64,000 nucleotides of DNA, from the NCBI RefSeq assembly GCF_042100115.1, contig NC_091274.1, forward strand, positions 1,488,001-1,552,000. The letters are read 5' to 3'. This document shows positions 31,165 to 42,500 of the stretch, one piece after another (positions within the stretch are counted from its first letter, which is position 1; each line of letters opens with the position of its first letter). The notes under the pieces were generated by a model that did not search any database, was not told the DNA's origin, and saw nothing but the letters and a program-made list of their open reading frames with translations. The stretch comes from Alternaria dauci. Taxonomy: Eukaryota; Ascomycota; Dothideomycetes; Pleosporales; Pleosporaceae. The translations under genes and the position numbers were made by a program.

Positions 31165-31545
31165 AGATGAGATCGAGGGCGAGGCATCCATACGTCGAGC
31201 AGTAAAGGTTGAGACAGCATCCCATGCTGTTTTTCGAAGCAGCAGGAGACTACCATGCGACTCTACGTCTCGCGTCCGACGGGTCGCCAATGGGCAACAG
31301 CTCAGACCATCTCACTGCAACAAGGTAGCTAGCAGTTAGCAGTTAGAGCCGCTACTCGCATGGGTAAGTACACACAACCACGCACGGCAACCAACAACTC
31401 AAAGGTAGTCATTCATGCCTTCATCATCACGCCACAAGTGCGTGTTATCTCGTAATCGTATATGTAAAACACTGGCCCCATATCATGGAAGCGAAAGAAG
31501 AAATTCGTACACAAACAAATACCACGAGTCTGTCGAAACACCTTG
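31165..31545. other. Convergent intergenic region
   Basis: 381 nt with the 3' regions of RRP4 and wetA. Nothing else is evident. Confidence 0.55.
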
Positions 31546-33189
31546 TTAACCTTCCATTACCAGTACGCCCTCCCTCTCCAATCTTCTCAAGCTATCGATA
31601 TCACCACCAGCCTCTATCACAGCCTTCACCGCCGCGCGGCTAAGCTTCCGTCGCTTGTCGGCGGCTTCCTTCTCCCGTCGTGCTTTGGTTTTGCTGGATC
31701 CGCTGGGTGCCACGCCTGTGAGAATCTTGCGACTGTCGTCTGGCGTGAAGTTCACGAAACCAACGCCGCTACTGCTTGTGCTCGTCTGCTTTGAGAGTTG
31801 CTGCGAAGTGTTGCTGGATTTGCGTCTCGTTGACGACTGGCTGGAGCGGTGGCTAGATGCGTGCGACTGTCGGTGGAAGCGTGGTTCGGCCCGTGGCGAA
31901 GGAGAGCGCGAGACTGACTGACTGATAGAGGAAACTTGGTGTTGCATGTGATGATGATGATGATGATGCTGTTGTGACTGTGGCTGCGTGTTGTACATGA
32001 CACCATAGGCAGCCATGTCATATGCGGCCGAGGACCTCGAGGCAGAATAACCATCGTACATACTGCCAAAGCCGTACGGACCCGGTTCGCAAGATATCCC
32101 CAGTCCTTCCAATCTCATGTTCTGGTTTGTGGACCGTAAGTTGCCTTGGCTGAAGCTGATCGGATGGGAAGGGTGACCGGTGGAAACGTTGTCATCCCAC
32201 CAGCCTGCACTTTGGGTGCCGTCAGTAGAACCACACGAGGCTGAGAAGCCAAGATCCAGAGCTGATGATGTGTTAGGGCCCCACGCTGTCATAGGTAATT
32301 GGAGAGAAGAGGGCGGGGTCTGCAAGGCTGGGAGAGCCGCACTTGGCGCACTGGAAGAGCTGGAAGAGAGCCCCGTATCGTTGCCAAAGCCGCAACCGCT
32401 GTTGCCAGAGATGCCAGTTGCTGGCGATGCGCAAGGTGTCAATTGGTAGCTAGGAAAGCCAGATGCGTTGCTGGGTAGGCTAGAATAGCTATCGGCGTAG
32501 GTCCGGTAATGGCCCCGGGCGAAGAACTCGTTGCTTTTGCTCTTGGTAGACAGTGGGGGCGAGGTAATCCCATGTGACGAGGCTCTTACGAAAGAGTTTG
32601 GCAGACTGTCCGTCTTGCGGGTCCACGTATTCCCAGCTGAAGGGTGGTGTTGAGAAGATTGCATCATCTTTGTGAAAGTTGAGGCATGCGGCTTTTTAGA
32701 GGTCTTCGAGATGCCACGGTGCTTCAGCTGATTGTAGATAGACACAGCCTTTTTGACAGATCGACCGGAAGCGTGGGGTCGAGTTGTAGGAGGCTGAGAG
32801 ATGGACCTAGATTGCTTCCTCTCGAGTTCAAAGAAATCGTCAAGACTCAACAACTCAGAGTCGCTCAAAGAGTCATTTCCCGTAGACGAAGTAACGTAAG
32901 AAGATGATGTAGAGTCCTCGGCTCGCAGTAGGGTTGGGTTTTGTTCGTACTTTTCGAGAGCCTTGTGCCAAGCAGCCTGCGTTTCCCGATCAAGTATAGG
33001 CTCAGAGCCAAAAAGCTCACTCTCATTCGACAAAAGTGAGTCAAAAAGATGCTTTGGTTCCTCCGAGCTCGTTTGATTGGGGTTGCATTCACCGAAGTGA
33101 TTGAGCAAGTCCGTTTGAACATACTCTTCGAAGAGGCGATCTAGATCGACCACGTCGCCCTCTTTGTTGCTGGTCTGTCGGATTGGCAT
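31546..33189 (-). CDS. wetA: Conidial maturation regulator WetA
   Basis: Single exon, 547 aa. The C-terminal block is the conserved WetA signature: VGFVNFTPDDSRKILTGVAP, then SGSSKTKARREKEA and KRRKLSRAAVKAV. The N-terminal region has the conserved opening DLDRLFEEYVQTDLLNHF. Between them is a long Ser/Pro/Gln-rich low-complexity region with a seven-histidine run. WetA acts in the BrlA-AbaA-WetA conidiation cascade and is needed for spore-wall maturation, trehalose build-up and spore viability in Aspergillus; similar roles are reported in other filamentous ascomycetes. The frame and both conserved ends are intact. The basic C-terminus is a likely nuclear localisation signal. Confidence 0.92.
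   Translation of the reverse strand: MPIRQTSNKEGDVVDLDRLFEEYVQTDLLNHFGECNPNQTSSEEPKHLFDSLLSNESELFGSEPILDRETQAAWHKALEKYEQNPTLLRAEDSTSSSYVTSSTGNDSLSDSELLSLDDFFELERKQSRSISQPPTTRPHASGRSVKKAVSIYNQLKHRGISKTSKKPHASTFTKMMQSSQHHPSAGNTWTRKTDSLPNSFVRASSHGITSPPLSTKSKSNEFFARGHYRTYADSYSSLPSNASGFPSYQLTPCASPATGISGNSGCGFGNDTGLSSSSSSAPSAALPALQTPPSSLQLPMTAWGPNTSSALDLGFSASCGSTDGTQSAGWWDDNVSTGHPSHPISFSQGNLRSTNQNMRLEGLGISCEPGPYGFGSMYDGYSASRSSAAYDMAAYGVMYNTQPQSQQHHHHHHHMQHQVSSISQSVSRSPSPRAEPRFHRQSHASSHRSSQSSTRRKSSNTSQQLSKQTSTSSSGVGFVNFTPDDSRKILTGVAPSGSSKTKARREKEAADKRRKLSRAAVKAVIEAGGDIDSLRRLEREGVLVMEG
31948..31968 (-). repeat. Poly-His codon repeat inside wetA
   Basis: Seven consecutive His codons, mostly one repeated triplet, within the Gln/His-rich linker of WetA. 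Likely length-variable. Confidence 0.9.
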
Positions 33190-34771
33190 AATGTCGGTAG
33201 GGGGCTGATGGAATAACGATATACTGAAGTGAGTTTCTCACGTGCCTGCGTGTTGTGCTCAGATTATGGCCAGGAAGGTAAGCGAGGATTGTCGCAGTTG
33301 GTGGCAGAACAGACGATGAGAGTAACACGGTACTTGTACCTTACTGGTAAATGTGCTGTAGTGGTTTCAAGCCCGCAGGAATAATTTCTGTAACGTGCCA
33401 ATGATGCCTCATAACAAGCGTGCTAAACAAACCAGATGGGGACATTCAACTCTGCATCCAAATATGGCAGAGCACCTTGCCAGCCATCGCCTACTCGGTG
33501 CACATTCCAGCTATACTTAGCGTACTAGGTCGAATCGGGCTGACCCAGGGTTGGAATGGGGCATGACCAAGCCCCAGCCCTTTCGTTTCAAGTAGTTTTG
33601 AGGCGTTCGCACCGTCCAGGTCCCAAACATTACGAATTTGCGACCAGGGCCATTGGGCATTTGGTAACGACAGAGGGTTCGTGCTCATGCAGCCAGATAC
33701 CGGATCTTGGGGTACTTTCTTTAGAGGCGTCGTCCATACCGCAGGTACCCGTTACACGACAATCGACTTGTAGATGATTCTTTGTTGACCCGTCTCTTTG
33801 TGTATGCCGAAGTTTGACCCGACCGGCGAGGTAGCTAGGCCGCATGAAAGGTGGTTTCAGAACTAATGTTTGAAGTGCCTGTGCAGCTGCATGAGCTGTA
33901 AACATGAAGCCGTTGATCAGGTCTCGTGAATTACGACATGTTCATCCTAATGAGACAGTCTCACCACCCCAACTACCGGGAGTCTGGAACTCGGAATTCA
34001 ACCACGCTGCAAATAGTTCTTGGTCGGCAATACCCGTCTACACTGAGAGGATGTAAGACGCGTATTGATATCTAGGTGATGTGAATGGGAGGAGAGACAG
34101 AGACTGATGGTGGGGTCGCAGGACGTGGCTAGTTCAGAACCCAGAGTATAGGGGAAGGATAACTGGTTAACTGACTTCGATATTTCCGTGCAAGGCGTGG
34201 GCCGGGGACAGTTCGATGCGCGTTGCATATTGAATGCGAAAGAGAACCAAACATGCATATTGACCTTGACGGCAACGTTCCACATTGGTTCGGGTCCGGG
34301 AGTAGATTGATCGCCCATCTTGAGGCGGACATGACAGCAGAACCCAAAGCGCCGCGACGTTGCTGGGTCTCGCTTTTGTCCTCACCCGGTCGCGACGGCA
34401 TTGTCTTCTGTCTCATGCAGTTTAATTAGCCCCATGGCATGTGGCCAATGGGTATCTCAAGTCGATTTCAGGAAGCTGCCGAGAGGTTGTGAGAGGCGGC
34501 AAACACTTGTCGTTGCGATGGTGATGGTGGTATGAGGGCGCGCTCAGGATATTGCGCACGGTTGGGTTAACTTCCTTACCTAGCGCGTCATCCAAACGGC
34601 TGTGGGTCTGCCGCCCGTACCTAGGTAGCCCGAGGTTTCCAAAGCACAACGACTGCATCAACGCTACAACGACGACGACAACAACAACAACAACAACAAC
34701 ACAGGGCCACGACTCGAGCGTTACTCTGTTATCAAGATCTTGCTGCCAATAGCGCATTCGTCATCAACACA
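33190..34771. other. Gene-poor stretch, 1.6 kb
   Basis: The left half is the wetA upstream region. The right half is the upstream region of the TMEM234 homologue, with a triplet repeat. Short frames (for example 33905..33630 on the minus strand) show no protein-like features. Confidence 0.5.
34668..34702. repeat. ACG/ACA triplet microsatellite
   Basis: Imperfect ACG copies turn into at least six perfect ACA copies about 70 nt upstream of the ATG at 34772, so the repeat lies in the probable 5' UTR or core promoter. Confidence 0.9.
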
Positions 34772-35374
34772 ATGGACCCCGACGCGCCCGTGGCCAATGA
34801 GCCTCAACCTTCCATCTTCCGTTGGATTGTAGGCTTCCTTATGGTGGGCGCATGCTGGGGACTTACGACGCCGTTCATGCGAAAAGCTGCCATGTAAGCT
34901 TGGGTTTCTACCACTTTCTGCTAACCTTTCCTTTGCTTCCGCAAGTCCAATACATGACCTGTCCAGCAAGCTAATACGCACATGCCAGGAACTACACTCC
35001 ACCGCAGCGCCCTGCCCTCACAGACCCAAATAACTCGTGGCTCAAGAAGAAGGTACTCGGAGTACTATACGCAGTGATTGGCGTCTTAAGCCGACCAGCG
35101 TATGCGGTGCCGCTATTGTTGAACGTCACCGGCAGTGTATGGTTCTTTATATTGATTGGTAAAGCGGAGTTGAGCCTCACGGTGCCAATCACGAACTCGC
35201 TCGCTTTTCTGTTCACCGTGCTAGGGGAGTGGTGGGCAGAGAAGAAGGTCATCAGCAGGGGTACGTTGTCTCGCTGCCCCGTCATGGGACGAAAGCTAAC
35301 AATGGAAAGACACATGGATAGGCATGGCCTTTGTACTTTGTGGTATCGCGTTGTGCGTCCAGAGCAAATCGTGA
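34772..35374 (+). CDS. TMEM234-family small membrane protein
   Basis: Exons 34772..34893, 34989..35260 and 35322..35374 give 148 aa; introns are 95 and 61 nt with good donors (GTAAGC, GTACGT). Four hydrophobic helices follow the TMEM234 pattern: WIVGFLMVGACWGLTTPFMR, PLLLNVTGSVWFFILIG, SLTVPITNSLAFLFTVLGEW and a last short helix MAFVLCGIALC. This is a half-size relative of drug/metabolite-transporter-like proteins; the biochemical role is unknown. The stop lies only 28 nt from the stop of the convergent dioxygenase-like gene, so the two 3' UTRs must overlap. Confidence 0.85.
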
Positions 35375-35402
35375 AACATCTATCAAGATTGCGACAGACC
35401 AG

Positions 35403-36427
35403 CTACCAGTCCTCGGCCAGTCTGTTGTTTGCCTCGGTCGTCGCCGCCTCTTCCTGAAACAGCTTCGAGAACCCCTGCTCGGGCGGTTGCAACCAATTCC
35501 TCTCGTCATACCTCTCGTCGCCCTCAATCACATGGAACGTATAGATATTCCGGCTCTTGTTGCTGGTGTTCTTTTCGCTCTTGTGCAGAATGTTGCCGTG
35601 GATGAGCACAAGTGTACCAGCCTTGACCTCGCCCATGTCGTACCTCTCCTCCTTCTCGACCATGTCGTAGTCCTTCTCGGGATTTGTCTCCTGCTTTATA
35701 CTCTTTGGAAACTTGGCACCCTCATTGTCAATGAATCCAGTACCATTGCCCGTCCTGACAAATCTCTTCTCAATAGCAGCACGCTTATGACTCCCAGCAG
35801 CGAAGCTTAGGCACCCATTCTCCTGTGTCGCATCCTCGAGCGCATACCACCAGCCAACTGCGCTCGGCGGATCTGTGTACAAGAAGGTACTATCTTGGTG
35901 TGGAGGCACTGCACCGCCTATCTCAGGCTGCTTGCAGATGACCATAGACTGCAGGACACGAGGGTCGCGGAACCCGAGCGAGGACGCAATGGCGGCATTG
36001 CGGGCTGAGAGTGATATGGTGCGGAACGAAGGCGAGAGCTCGTGGAGGTAGTGGCCGATCTTGTTAATGGCGCGGTGTTTGGGCTTGGTCAAGGAGCCAG
36101 ACTTGTCAAAGGCATCTGTTTGTGGGTCAGCACGCGTGCCATGGCTGCTTGATCGCATGACATACCCTCTTCGAAGAAGAAGCGTACCTTGTCGCCGGAT
36201 TCCAGGAAGTAGCTGTCTCCAACGTGATCCGCGCCGTCGTCGCCGCCAGTCGAGAACTTGGTCATGGGATGGTCGTCGAGTGAGAAGTCGTTTAGCATCT
36301 TGTTTGTGTCTTCCAGCAACTGCTTGACCGTGTCTTGCGACAGCGCATCTGGTATCAGGAGATAACCATTCTCGTTGAAAAAGGTTAGCTGTTCGGGCGT
36401 GAGCCCTTCGGCGATGCGCACAGTCAT
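35403..36427 (-). CDS. Phytanoyl-CoA dioxygenase (PhyH)-family oxygenase
   Basis: Exons 36427..36166 and 36115..35403 give 324 aa; the 50-nt intron has a GTATGT donor. Fe(II)/2-oxoglutarate ligands are visible: the proximal H160-x-D162 in VPPHQDSTF and a distal His at about 265 in GNILHKSEKN, with the 2-oxoglutarate-binding Arg at about 276 in KSRNIYTFH. The opening (LTPEQLTFFNENGYLLIPDAL) and the block GDKVRFFFEE match the PHYHD1-like branch. It is likely a soluble oxygenase, possibly peroxisomal or cytosolic; there is no obvious C-terminal SKL signal. The substrate is unknown. It converges with the TMEM234 gene. Confidence 0.88.
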
Positions 36428-39400
36428 ATTGAGTGAAGCTGAGAGGGGCAGTACACGATGCTACGTAAAGCTCCCAGATGTCGATTATGTAGAAATGACT
36501 GTGATTCCGCGGTCGTGTCCAGGCCGTCAGGAAGCGTCGGAGATGGCCGTAGCGTGTGCTGCCTGCCCCGCGCTCCCGAGCGATCCTCGTCCACGACGCG
36601 TCGAGAAGTCAACCACCGCTGCCGTCCATCCTCACCCACGTCCCCACACCATCGACACCGACCACCACACACGGCAATCCGAGAACCTGGCCACAGGTCC
36701 TCCGACCTGCAGTGGCATGAAACGATAGTTCGTCGTGCTGACTCACCGGGCGCAGTGAAGACACACGGCTGTTGCATGACGTCAATACTACGCAACTTAT
36801 ACCCTGCGCTGGTGGCTCTGAACGTGGCCGTACGGTGTCAATTTCCCGAGAAGTAGGAGACGAGTTTATCGGACTGTAAGGAAATGATGTGTCGGATCAT
36901 GTCACTCCAGAATAGCCCCCCTAGGCAGCGATGTGGCGCGCAATAACCTGCATCGTCTCCGCGCAACCATCACCCTTGCATGTGTGGCTCTTACAGCTCT
37001 ACGCATCTTTGCTCTCCACGAGGAGGGAGACGACGACTCCGACACGCTGATGGCTGAAACGACACGTGGTGGCTCAGCGGGTTCCTGGCTGCGCGCACCC
37101 AGCCCTTTCACCCAGCTATGCACGACATAGGGCTGACGGGCCCTCGGACGCGTCCTCAAGCTCAAGAACAAATAACCCACCCCTATCCCTGGTCACCAAA
37201 TACCTGGTCGTTCGAAACAATAGCGCTTCTGCCATATTAGCAGTCGTTTCTCCAAGGACTCTCTGTCTGTGGCAATCTGAGCGAACAGAACAATGTGGAC
37301 ACGACGAGCACATGTTGTTCGGATTTTATGGCATAGGCTGCCCGTTGCGCAGTACTGCACCACTGCCGTTATATGCGCATCTATCCAGCACCCTGTTTCT
37401 TTACATCTTGCTGAATCGGCCTGGAGGCAAGCGACTTACGGCATGCAACAACTGGTAAGTCACCCTCGTGACAGACACATGAATAAAGGGAGCACATCTG
37501 ATGACGAAGATCAGCTAGCGTATCTGACGCGCCCTTACCGTTACTATAAACGCGACAAAGAACCTCGACTCGCACGATTTGCACGCCTGACTCCAACAGT
37601 TTACATCGAAACTATCAAAGAGCTCTTTGATTTTCCAACCAAACACTCCAGTCAATCATCGAGTTTCATGAAGATGTACCAACCAGGACCATATCAGCCC
37701 GTTCCATTCACGCTTACTTCTTTGCGTCAAAGCTAGAGGACGACGACCTTCAATCAAATTGCCTGTTACCAACCATCTCATTGAAGGCAGCGGCAGCTCT
37801 CACAACGCAACCGTCGACATGGGGGAATGCAAGCAGGTACAAGTATCCAAATTATTCTAACAGTCAAGGAACAGAGACAGGTCGTATCTGATCTCTCTAT
37901 GCAATAGTAAAACTCGAAGTCTCGACTGCAGAAGCCTTCTCGGCTCCACCACAACCGGCTGCTATCCAATAAAAATTGTGCGCTTACAATGCGGCTCGAA
38001 AAATTCTGATCTTCGAGGGTGGGGTACATGACAACGTTGCGAGTACCGCGCTATGCAGCAACCTGTTCAAATGCATGCCTGAGCTCGAGAACCCCATGGA
38101 TTCTGATATACAGACTCGACGCATACAATGATACTCTGGGTAGTCGTGGTTTGAGACATGCTGGAGGCTCCAGGCCGTGCACATAATCAAATGTGCGCTC
38201 CTAGACCTCGGCACAGTACTCTGTGACACCTCCTTGTTACAATCATCCTATGAGCCTCAAAACCACGATAGAAACTCGATGAGCTGCGACGCATGTCTGC
38301 TCATGTTCAAAACATCATTCCGGAGTGCTTACAGCGGCTGGGTATGTCACGTGGACACTCCGGGGCATTTTCCAATCACACATAAGCTGACAGCATGCGG
38401 GAGACCGGAGCTTCATCAGCCAAGCCAGGCGTACCGCAGCCAAGATCTCTGATACGAGACGCCCGGCATCGAACATACGAAGGGTTTAGGGCGAAGTGGT
38501 GCTGGCGTATACGAGCCGGCTGAGTGGGCGCGCAATATGCCAACTAAGAACTTTGAGTGACTGGACACCGTGTCAATCTGTATAGTTCGGTGCGCATTCT
38601 ATGCGCGCAGTGATATGTTGTGGAACACGGGCGATACTTTCTACTAGATAACGCAGGATTTCGATGACCGAGCAGCCTATCATCGTAACCGGTGGCGTTA
38701 GCGAAAGCGCCAAGTCGCAAAGTCCTACCTCGAATGTCCCATGTCGATCACGGCGGGCGTAAGACTGCATGGCTTCAAGAACAGGACCTTGTAACCACTG
38801 GCTTATCGTTCCCTCCCAGTTTTCGGTCGCCCGGATACGGTTTTCGACCTCCCTTTTTATATTACGAACATAATTCGACTCCGAAAAATGCATGGACAGT
38901 TTTCATAGTTGACGATATCCTCACGCAATTTCTGGGATATCTAAACTCCATTCTTTAAGAATTTCATATCCGCACGGTTTAGTGTCCGAGCACTGGAGTA
39001 CGCCTGAATGCGGGTAAAACGCCGTCTACACTAGTCTAGCCGTATATGGTATACTACTGCGTGGGTCTTCTTTTCTAGGCCTCCAAGTGTTGGTCTCTAG
39101 AGTGCTAACTATCGAATCACCACTGTTTGCGAGAGTGGCTCCTCTCACGGCGCCGGTAATTTGGGATATTTGGAGTGTAAAAGGGCCGTCTTCATGCGTG
39201 GCCTACTATGCCCTCTACGAAGTTGGACAAACTGGCCACTGAGGAGGACATGACCTTCCAAATGCACCTCCTACTCCGGATTCTAAGGCTTTTACGCTTG
39301 CATCGGGTCCGCATGGCGTGGGACCTGGCGCCGCTCGTCATCAGACTAGTTGGTAACAGTGTACAATTGCCTCAATCAACATCGATTCCACACGTTATGT

Positions 39401-39591
39401 GTAAAAAAAGATCAGTAACTACTTGCTCGCCCTTGCAATAAAGGCCCCGCATTCCCCAGCACTGTTGTATATCGGCCCCACGACCAATTCTACTATACCA
39501 GAGCAGTGAGGCACTTATGAACCTTCATGGCCTGACCTCGATCGAGATACTCATTACTATCTACTATCCAGACTAATAATACCTTTTCGAA
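36428..39591. other. Gene-poor block of 3.2 kb upstream of the polyketide synthase
   Basis: ATG-started frames of 132 codons (36458..36856) and 147 codons (37293..37736) are present on the + strand. They have no domain, signal peptide or convincing composition. The left 400 nt are the upstream region of the dioxygenase-like gene. No transposon ends or terminal repeats were seen. No tailoring enzyme, transporter or pathway regulator for the synthase is recognisable here. Confidence 0.45.
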
Positions 39592-42500
39592 ATGGACGCC
39601 TTTATCGATTCTGAAGAGTTCCCTATGTCGTCCTCAAGTCCCAATAGGGTAGAACCTATTGCGATCGTGGGCTTTGGCTTCAAATTTCCCCAGGATATCA
39701 CAAACGCTGAAAGCTTCTGGAAGCTATTAATAGAGCGTCGGTCTACCATGACCGAGATTCCCAAGAATCGATGGAATATCGATGGTTTCTACAAAGAGCA
39801 TGGCCATCGTCCTGGTACCGTGAAGAATCGGGGTGGCCACTTTCTCGCGGATGATCCCGCCCGGTTCGACGCCCCTTTCTTCTCCATTCAGCCCGCGGAG
39901 GCGGAGTGTATGGACCCTCAACAGCGCCTTTTGCTTGAGACAAGCTATCATGCTCTCGAAAACGGTATATCACTTTCTACTTACTACTATGACAAGCGCT
40001 AACCGTTGCTCGTAGCCGGTATTCCCATGCAAGCAGCCATGGGTACCAGGACTTCTGTTCACGTTGGCTGTCTACTCCAGGAGTACAGTCAGATCTCTCA
40101 GCGTGATGCCCAGATGCCCGGTGACTACCGCATCGTCGGATCCAGTGGCTTGGCTATGCTGGCCAATCGACTGAGTTGGTTCTACGACTTCAGCGGCCCA
40201 AGTATGACGGTTGATACGGCTTGCTCAGGCGGGCTCGTCGCTTTCCACCTAGCATGTCAGGAACTCTCAGCTGGGAGTGTAGACATGGTATGTCGATTTT
40301 CTACTTCCTTCGCGGTACCTCGACTGACCGACGGTTATAGTCACTCGTTTGTGGCAACAATTTGTGCCTACTTCCAGATTCGACAGCTCTCCTGAGTAGC
40401 CTCAACATGATGTCCAAAGATAGTGTATGTTATTCGTTCGATGAGCGCGCATCGGGCTACGCTCGAGGTGAGGGCTTTGGTGTTCTCATTCTCAAGCGAC
40501 TCTCTACGGCCATAGCGGATGGAGACACCATCCGGGGTGTCGTGCGATCAACTGGTTGCGGTCAAGATGGAAACACTCCCAGCATCACATCGCCCAGCCA
40601 ATCCGCTCAAGAACGACTCATTCGTGAGACGTATGCACGGGCAGGTCTTGATCTTGGTCACACTCGCTATTTCGAGGCGCATGGCACCGGTACACCAGTG
40701 GGAGATCCCTGCGAAGCTGCAGCTATCAGCAATGTATTCTCCTGTCGGACGCCCGAAGACCCGATCTTCGTGGGTGCCCTCAAAAGCAACATGGGTCATC
40801 CTGAAGGCGCTAGTGGAATTGCGGGTGTCATCAAGACGCTTCTTGTATTAGAGAAGGGCATCATTCCTCCGAATGTATATCCTGAGCGTATCAACCCGGC
40901 TGTTGCGGCAGCTGGTCCCAACTTGAAGTTTCCGTTAGTACCGGCAACCTGGCCGACGAGTGGCATTCGACGCGCCAGTGTGAACTCATTCGGTTACGGA
41001 GGTACGAACGCCCACGTCGTTCTGGACGATGCGCTGAGCTTTCTTCGTGATCATGGCTTGTCTGGTCGACACTGCACTGAATTGCTTCACGCAAGTGAAG
41101 AAGCAACCAAACCAGCTACCTACGATGCCTTGGCGATCAATGGCGAGGATGGCAACTATAGTACGGGTACCAGCGCATGTTCGGATTTCTTTGCAGACAA
41201 TACGCCACCTGATTCAATAGATGACCATGAAACTGCCCCAAAGCTGTTCGTACTATCCGCGTTCGACGAGCGTGCCACTCAGCGATCCATCTCCACCTTC
41301 GAAAAGTGGATGCGTAATCATGCAGACGATGAGAACGATCACCAACTTCTCAACGATGTAGCGTACACCTTGGCTGAGAAGCGGACATCATTTCCATGGA
41401 AGTCTGTTTGTGTCGCTTTGCCAAATTCGCTGTCGCAACTCTCCTGGTCTGCCCCTACGCGAGCCAGACAGCGAGTAAATCTGTGTTTCGTCTTCACCGG
41501 TCAAGGTGCACAGTGGCACGGAATGGGGCGCGAACTCATGATCTACCCGCCTTTCCGCGATGCCATGCTTAAAGCAGATCGATACTTCAAATCACTTGGC
41601 AGTGCATGGTCCCTTATCGACGAATTATACCTCACGTCGAAAGAAGATTCGGTCATCCATCAACCAGAGCTCAGTCAGCCTATCTGCACCGCTCTACAGA
41701 TGGCCATTCATGACTTGTTGAACTCTTGGAGAGTCTGCGCTTCGATATCTGTGGGCCACTCTTCAGGTGAGATCGCTGCCGCATATGCCAGCCGTGCAAT
41801 CTCACAAGAGTCTGCTTGGATGATTGCTTATTTTCGAGGACTAGCGGTTGCCATCGCTCAAACTCTCAACCCTTCTCCGGGCGCTATGATAGCTGTTCAG
41901 GCCCCCTTGGAAGCTTGGAAACATATTATGGACAAGCAGAATGCAGAATATCCGACCAATCTCATCGCCATCGCCTGCTACAACAGCCCAATGAGCTTCA
42001 CACTTTCGGGTTCGCATAGCATGATTCATCAGCTGGTTATCGCTCTCAAGCAAGCGAATATCGAACTTCATATTCTCAAGATTGACGTTGCTTATCATTC
42101 ACATTACATGAAGCCAGTTGCTGGAGTTTATGAGAAGCTTCTTCGAACGATCGAGCCTGGTGAACAAGTCGAGGCTCAACCGTCCTTTGTCTCGACCGTC
42201 ACTGGGAAGAATGTTCAGCAACTGAATGTGCTACAAACTTCCGAATATTGGCAGCAAAATCTCGCTGGATCAGTAAAGTTCTCAGCTGCCTTGCAGAGTA
42301 TATGCGCGCGACAAGACGCGTCAACTTTGTTCTTTGTCGAGATTGGCCCTCACTCCGTTCTACGTTCGCCGCTAGGTGATATACTCAAAGAAAACGGAAG
42401 GGATGTTGCGATCGACTACAGCTCTGTGTTACGTCGTGACCGCGCCGCCGACATTACAGCTCTGGAATGTGCAGGGAAGCTCCACACAATCGGCGCAAGC

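Noticed and set aside
36458..37736. ATG-started frames of 132 and 147 codons left of the polyketide synthase
   Set aside because: No domain, signal peptide or plausible composition; no splice partner that would make a tailoring enzyme.
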